Notes under the pieces: generated by a model
Told to the model about the DNA's origin: nothing
What the model saw: the letters and a program-made list of their open reading frames with translations, nothing else
Database searches by the model: none
From: DAIDKA01 sp035487155
Lineage (GTDB): Bacteria; Pseudomonadota; Gammaproteobacteria; Steroidobacterales; Steroidobacteraceae
Direction: 5' to 3'
NCBI GenBank assembly: GCA_035487155.1
Contig: DATHMK010000007.1
Coordinates: forward strand, 30,329-94,328
Length of the DNA stretch: 64,000 nucleotides
Made by a program: the position numbers and the translations under genes
In this document: in pieces, positions 60,560-64,000 of the stretch
How the letters are laid out: each line of letters opens with the position of its first letter
Numbering within the stretch: position 1 is the first letter of the stretch

Positions 60560-60973
60560 GTGGACTCACCCGCCGTCACGCCCTCCGTGGTCTATAACGA
60601 CGCCGCCGCTGGCATCGAGTGGCTGCTGCGGGTGCTCGGGCTGAAGCTCCTGTCGCATTATCCGATGCCTGATGGGACGGTGGCATTTGCCGAGTTGGGG
60701 TGGCGCACGGGCGTGGTGTTCCTCTGCAGCCGTCCCGCCCCGGACAACCCCTGGTCCAAGGTCGGGGTCGCCTCGATCGCACTGGCCGCACCGGATGCCG
60801 AGACGGTGAGGCGCCATTTTCATAAGGCCGTTCTGGCCGGCGCCGATGTGGTGCGTGAACTGCATGTCGCGCGTACCCCGGCCTTTCCCCAGGGCAGCGC
60901 GCAGTTCGATGTGCGCGACCCTGAGGGCAATCTATGGACCGTGGGCACCTACCAGCCCAAGGCTGAGCGATGA
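60560..60973 (+). CDS. VOC-family glyoxalase-like protein
   Basis: A 137-residue protein from a GTG with GAGGAG before it. It opens with SVVYNDAAAGIEWLLRVLGL and ends with FDVRDPEGNLWTVGTY. This is the YycE/PhnB-like class of VOC. Metal ligands are partly kept. It lies at the end of the small-gene run. Confidence 0.9.
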   Translation: MDSPAVTPSVVYNDAAAGIEWLLRVLGLKLLSHYPMPDGTVAFAELGWRTGVVFLCSRPAPDNPWSKVGVASIALAAPDAETVRRHFHKAVLAGADVVRELHVARTPAFPQGSAQFDVRDPEGNLWTVGTYQPKAER

Positions 60974-61010
60974 GCAGGTATTTTCCATAATCTGGCCCAT
61001 TTGCTATCCG

Positions 61011-61029
61011 GAATCATTCTCATTTATAC
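61011..61029. promoter_or_regulatory. Fur-box-like site upstream of bfd
   Basis: The site GAATCATTCTCATTTATAC contains AATGAGAATGATT on the other strand, close to the common Fur core. It lies 31 bp before the bfd start, overlapping the expected promoter. Iron-loaded Fur would repress bfd here and possibly the downstream bfr gene. Confidence 0.6.
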
Positions 61030-61060
61030 TTTGATCGCTGGTTCGACCCCTAACGGAGCG

Positions 61061-61252
61061 ATGATGTACGTATGCGTCTGCAGCGCGGTCACTGATCGCC
61101 AGATACATGAAGCCGTAGATCACGGCGCCGTGTCGCTGTGCGACGTGCAGTCGCGTCTGCCGGTGGGCATGTGCTGCGGTCGTTGCCAGGAAACGGCAAA
61201 GGCTGTGGTCGATGAATACGTTCTGTCCAGCCGCCGCAAGAACGCGGCCTGA
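61061..61252 (+). CDS. bfd: Bacterioferritin-associated ferredoxin
   Basis: A 63-residue [2Fe-2S] protein with Cys ligands in YVCVCSAVT (C-x-C) and MCCGRCQETA (C-x2-C), the Bfd pattern. It binds bacterioferritin and delivers electrons to release stored iron. ATG at 61061 with GGAG upstream; a second ATG follows at once. The bfr gene lies 131 bp downstream, and a Fur-like box lies upstream. Confidence 0.93.
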   Translation: MMYVCVCSAVTDRQIHEAVDHGAVSLCDVQSRLPVGMCCGRCQETAKAVVDEYVLSSRRKNAA

Positions 61253-61255
61253 TCA

Positions 61256-61272
61256 GCGCCGCTAAGCGGCGC
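61256..61272 (+). terminator. 7-bp hairpin after bfd
   Basis: GCGCCGC, loop TAA, GCGGCGC, starting three bases after the bfd stop. It has no strong T run, so it might attenuate instead of fully terminating, letting some transcripts reach bfr. Confidence 0.5.
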
Positions 61273-61300
61273 GCAATCCCTTTCCGTTCGCGCCGCGGCT

Positions 61301-61316
61301 GCCGCCGTACGGCGGC
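61301..61316. repeat. 16-bp perfect palindrome before bfr
   Basis: GCCGCCGTACGGCGGC is an exact palindrome 68 bp upstream of the bfr ATG. It could form a hairpin in RNA or be a dimeric operator site. Its role is unknown. Confidence 0.4.
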
Positions 61317-61383
61317 TGATTGCGCCTGCCCTGACCCTGGCCCATCATGGGCAGCCGTCTGAATCGTTGCTGGAGTCCCGTTG

Positions 61384-61866
61384 ATGAAGGGCGATCCGAA
61401 AATACTCAAGCATCTGAATCTGGTGCTGAAGAATGAACTCACGGCCATCAACCAGTACTTCCTGCACTCGCGGATGTTCGGCAACTGGGGCCTGTCGCGG
61501 CTGGAGGAGTTCGAAAAGCACGAGTCCATCGATGAGATGAAGCATGCCGATCGGCTGATCAAACGGGTACTGTTCCTGGATGGTCTGCCGAACCTTCAGG
61601 ATCTGGGCAAGCTGCTGATCGGTGAGAATGTGCAAGAATGCCTGGAATGCGACTTGAAGCTGGAGCTGATGGCGCACAAGGACCTGAAAGCGGCCATCGC
61701 CGACAGCGAATCCCTGTCCGACTACGTGTCACGGGAACTGTTCGAATCCATCCTGGAGTCCGAGGAAGAGCACATCGATTATCTGGAAACCCAGCTTGAC
61801 CTGATCAAGCGGGTGGGAATCCAGAATTACAGCCAGTCGCAGATGGGCGAGGGCAAGGAAGACTGA
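61384..61866 (+). CDS. bfr: Bacterioferritin
   Basis: A 160-residue ferritin-like protein that stores iron as a 24-mer. Ferroxidase ligands are all present in family numbering: Glu18, Tyr25, Glu51, His54, Glu94, Glu127, His130. Met52, the haem ligand between subunits, is kept. The ATG at 61384 is used; a TTG at 61381 is immediately before it. It pairs functionally with bfd upstream. Confidence 0.95.
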   Translation: MKGDPKILKHLNLVLKNELTAINQYFLHSRMFGNWGLSRLEEFEKHESIDEMKHADRLIKRVLFLDGLPNLQDLGKLLIGENVQECLECDLKLELMAHKDLKAAIADSESLSDYVSRELFESILESEEEHIDYLETQLDLIKRVGIQNYSQSQMGEGKED

Positions 61867-61888
61867 CTCGCCCGCCCGCAAGACCCGC

Positions 61889-62170
61889 TCAGGCTTTGCC
61901 CGCGGCCGTCTTGGCAGCGTGGACCTTCTCCGGCAGCGCCACCGACAGTTCCAGAACCTCGTGACCCTGGTCGCGCTCCAGGTTGATGACCACGGCCTCG
62001 GGATCAACGTTCACATACTTGCGGATCACTTCCAGCAGTTCGCGGCGCAGCAGCGGCAGGTAGTCCGGACCACCGCGTGCCCCGCGTTCCTGCGCCACGA
62101 TGATGCGAAGCCGCTCTTTGGCCACCTGGGCCGACGGGGGCTGGCGGCGAAAAATATCCAGTAGGCCCAT
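61889..62170 (-). CDS. minE: Cell division topological factor MinE
   Basis: A 93-residue protein with the membrane-targeting start MGLLDIFRRQ and the anti-MinCD segment AKERLRIIVAQERGARGG. The second half is the dimerisation domain. It stimulates MinD ATPase and drives pole-to-pole oscillation. The ATG at 62170 has GGAGG upstream and starts two bases after the minD stop. Confidence 0.95.
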   Translation of the reverse strand: MGLLDIFRRQPPSAQVAKERLRIIVAQERGARGGPDYLPLLRRELLEVIRKYVNVDPEAVVINLERDQGHEVLELSVALPEKVHAAKTAAGKA

Positions 62171-62172
62171 GC

Positions 62173-62985
62173 TCAACCTCCAAACAGGCGAGCAAAGAAC
62201 CCTCGCTTGGGCTCGTCGATGAACCGCAGCGGGACGGTCTCACCCAGCAGGCGCGACACGGCGTCGTGGTAGGCACGTGAGACATCGGAGTCCTCATTGA
62301 GGATCACCGGCGTGCCCGCATTCGATGCCGACAGCACATCGGTGGATTCGGGGACCACGCCCACGACATCCAGTCCGAGGATCTCCTTCACGTCATCCAC
62401 CCCCATCATCTCACCGGATGCCACCCGCTTGGGGCTGTACCGGGTGAGCAGCAGATGCTCCTGGACGCGGCCATTGCCGCCTTCGGCCAGCCTGGTCTTG
62501 CTCGCCAGGAGTCCGAGGATGCGATCCGAATCGCGCACCGAGGAGACTTCGGGGTTGACCACCACGATGGCGCGGTCGGCGAAGTACATGGCCAGATGCG
62601 CGCCCTTCTCGATGCCGGCCGGGGAATCGCACAGCACGTAGTCGAAGCCGTCGGCGCGCAGCTCCTGCAGTACCCGTTCGACCCCTTCAGCGGTCAGCGC
62701 GTCCTTGTCGCGGGTCTGGGAGGCAGCCAGCACGAACAGCGTGTCCAGCCGTTTGTCCTTGATCAGCGCCTGCTTGAGCGTGCACTCGCCGTTGATCACA
62801 TTGACGAAGTCGTACACGACCCGTCGCTCGCAGCCCATGATCAGATCGAGGTTGCGCAGGCCGATGTCGAAGTCGATCACGGCGACTTTCTTGCCGCGGC
62901 TTGCCAGTCCACACGCGATGCTTGCGGACGTCGTTGTCTTCCCCACGCCCCCCTTGCCAGAAGTCACAACGATGATTTCAGTCAA
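62173..62985 (-). CDS. minD: Septum-site determining ATPase MinD
   Basis: A 270-residue deviant Walker ATPase with SGKGGVGKTT (Lys11 and Lys16), a C-terminal amphipathic membrane-binding helix (RGFFARLFGG), and switch segments IGLRNLDLIMG and YVLCDSPAGIEKG. It binds membranes when ATP-loaded and recruits MinC. It is 34 bp after minC and 2 bp before minE, so one operon. Confidence 0.97.
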   Translation of the reverse strand: MTEIIVVTSGKGGVGKTTTSASIACGLASRGKKVAVIDFDIGLRNLDLIMGCERRVVYDFVNVINGECTLKQALIKDKRLDTLFVLAASQTRDKDALTAEGVERVLQELRADGFDYVLCDSPAGIEKGAHLAMYFADRAIVVVNPEVSSVRDSDRILGLLASKTRLAEGGNGRVQEHLLLTRYSPKRVASGEMMGVDDVKEILGLDVVGVVPESTDVLSASNAGTPVILNEDSDVSRAYHDAVSRLLGETVPLRFIDEPKRGFFARLFGG

Positions 62986-63019
62986 TACAGGATCTCCGTA
63001 AGTTCAGATATTGGGTTGA

Positions 63020-63748
63020 CTACTGGTCCAGACGCGCGAAGCGCAGCGCGTCCCCGTCCAGCCACGCCTGCACCGGCTTGCCGGCAAGTTCCGCCGGGAT
63101 GGTCTCGAACACCCGGAAGACCCCGGCGATGGATACCAGTTCGGCGTAGAACTCCTGGCAGAACACCCGGGCGGCGGTATCGCCGCGCGCGCCGGCCATG
63201 ACGCGGCCCCGCAGCGCGTTGTATATATGCGCGCAGCCGTCGGCCATCAGTTCCGCCCCTGCTCCCACGGGTGCCATGACGATCAGATCACGGTGCCGGG
63301 CATACAGGCGCTGGCCCGAGCGCACCGCCTGGGTATGGATCAGCGGACTCACATTCGGTTCCGGCTCGGGCGTGGGTGCGGCATGCACCACCGGCGGACT
63401 CTTGGTCGTGGCGCGAAACTGCGCCAGCACCGGCATGTCCACTTCACGCGCCAGGGTATCCGTCGCCGCCGTACCGTTGACGAGGCCGACGGGGAGCATG
63501 CCGGCGCGACGCACGGCCTCCACCACGCCACGCAATTCGGCGGCATCCGGTTCGCGGCCGAGTTCGCTCAAATCCAGACACACCGCGGTGCGCTGGAAAA
63601 ACTTCGGCGCCGTGGCCACGCGACCGGTCAGCTCATCGACGATGGTTCCAGGATCGGTGGTGCGGATGCGCACCTGGGCCATGTCGACGGGTCCGAAGCG
63701 GATTTCGAGGGCGGGGTCCTGGTTAGTGGCTTCAGCGGGTCGGTTCAT
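63020..63748 (-). CDS. minC: Septum-site determining protein MinC
   Basis: A 242-residue inhibitor of FtsZ ring assembly. The N-terminal domain (about 1-115) blocks FtsZ. After a linker (about 120-140), a C-terminal beta-helix domain (RSGQRLYARHRDLIVMAPVG, ADGCAHIYNALRGRVMAGAR) binds MinD and FtsZ. It is the first gene of the minCDE operon. Confidence 0.95.
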   Translation of the reverse strand: MNRPAEATNQDPALEIRFGPVDMAQVRIRTTDPGTIVDELTGRVATAPKFFQRTAVCLDLSELGREPDAAELRGVVEAVRRAGMLPVGLVNGTAATDTLAREVDMPVLAQFRATTKSPPVVHAAPTPEPEPNVSPLIHTQAVRSGQRLYARHRDLIVMAPVGAGAELMADGCAHIYNALRGRVMAGARGDTAARVFCQEFYAELVSIAGVFRVFETIPAELAGKPVQAWLDGDALRFARLDQ

Positions 63749-63840
63749 CGCGTCAAACTTCAGCCTTCAGCAAAGCATAACGGGGAACGGGCAGGGGGAA
63801 ACCATGCAGTGTACTTGAGTGGATTGCATCATGAGTAGTC

Positions 63841-63860
63841 ATGCGCGATCAATCGCGCAT
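63841..63860. terminator. 9-bp perfect inverted repeat at the end of the PerM-like gene
   Basis: ATGCGCGAT, two-base loop CA, ATCGCGCAT. The repeat covers the stop codon of the minus-strand gene at 63849-63851. A stem across the end of the coding region can act as a terminator or mRNA-stability element; the loop is too short for a good RNA hairpin unless the top pairs open. Confidence 0.4.
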
Positions 63861-64000
63861 ATCCTCCACCGGTGCGCGCACCCAGCTTCGCCAGACCGAG
63901 ACCAGGGCGGCCATCAGCGCCGGACCCAGAAACAGTCCGATCAGACCGAATTGCTCGACACCGCCCAGGATACCCAGCAGTACCCACAGGAACGGAATCT
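63849..64000 (-). CDS. AI-2E family transporter (PerM-like), C-terminal end
   Basis: The minus strand encodes the last 50 residues of a membrane protein, cut by the window edge. The stretch LLGILGGVEQFGLIGLFLGP, followed by ALMAALVSVW, is the typical last loop and helix of PerM/AI-2E transporters. The family exports signalling molecules or acts in sodium/proton exchange; the cargo is unknown. It is upstream of minC on the same strand, 100 bp away. Confidence 0.8.
   Translation of the reverse strand, partial: IPFLWVLLGILGGVEQFGLIGLFLGPALMAALVSVWRSWVRAPVEDMRD

Noticed and set aside
1..64000. CRISPR array, rRNA operon or insertion sequence
   Set aside because: No repeated spacers, rRNA segments, transposase frames or terminal inverted repeats with target duplications were seen.

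Overview
The window is a GC-rich chromosomal stretch from a Gram-negative bacterium. Two TonB-dependent receptors, Tat and lipoprotein exports, minCDE, a bfd-bfr pair, an Lrp/phenylalanine hydroxylase pair and a MHYT-GGDEF-EAL protein together suggest a free-living, polymer-degrading gammaproteobacterium, perhaps of the Xanthomonadales/Nevskiales/Steroidobacter type. A Xanthomonas-like xyl box in front of the xylanase fits this. The taxon is an inference from gene content. There is no rRNA, no complete tRNA, no insertion sequence and no CRISPR array.

Layout. 1-1.4 kb: the end of a cupin gene and an AraC regulator, bounded at 1390-1439 by a 3' fragment of a tRNA-Thr gene. This looks like the distal attachment site of an integrated element lying to the left. 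1.7-7.1 kb: a c-di-GMP turnover protein, a winged-helix methyltransferase and an ABC exporter. 7.1-15.2 kb (minus strand): an ECF sigma factor, a zinc-finger anti-sigma factor, a protein of unknown function and a TPR-CHAT protease lipoprotein, preceded by an unknown protein, a secreted hydrolase and a di-heme oxidoreductase. 15.4-20.5 kb: a phospholipase D/cardiolipin synthase-like enzyme, a hybrid histidine kinase and an AraC-VOC pair. 20.6-28.5 kb: a secreted prolyl oligopeptidase, a GH10 xylanase with three N-terminal carbohydrate-binding modules, an endonuclease III-like protein without its catalytic residues, and two unknown exported or membrane proteins.

28.5-36.8 kb: a DsbA-like protein, a hotdog thioesterase, a nitronate monooxygenase, a YadGH-like ABC transporter, an O-methyltransferase, a double-length MoaF protein with a Tat-exported partner, and an FG-GAP lipoprotein. 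36.9-46.6 kb: a TonB receptor convergent with a PepSY membrane protein, an asparaginase-domain protein, then a second ECF sigma/anti-sigma/TonB-receptor cluster divergent from a subtilisin-like protease. 46.7-48.9 kb: lrp-like gene, phhA and a hydrolase. 48.9-61 kb: about 23 mostly small plus-strand genes (methyltransferases, VOC proteins, GNATs, Nudix, cupin, YciI, DUF1697 and others), often overlapping at start/stop codons. 61-64 kb: the iron module bfd-bfr with a Fur-box-like site, then minE, minD, minC and the end of a PerM-like transporter.

The two ECF modules are the most system-like parts. One couples a membrane anti-sigma factor to a TPR-CHAT lipoprotein protease. The other couples an anti-sigma factor to a TonB receptor and a divergent subtilase. 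Two genes, the CHAT protease and the methyltransferase at 56.6 kb, have no convincing canonical start codon.
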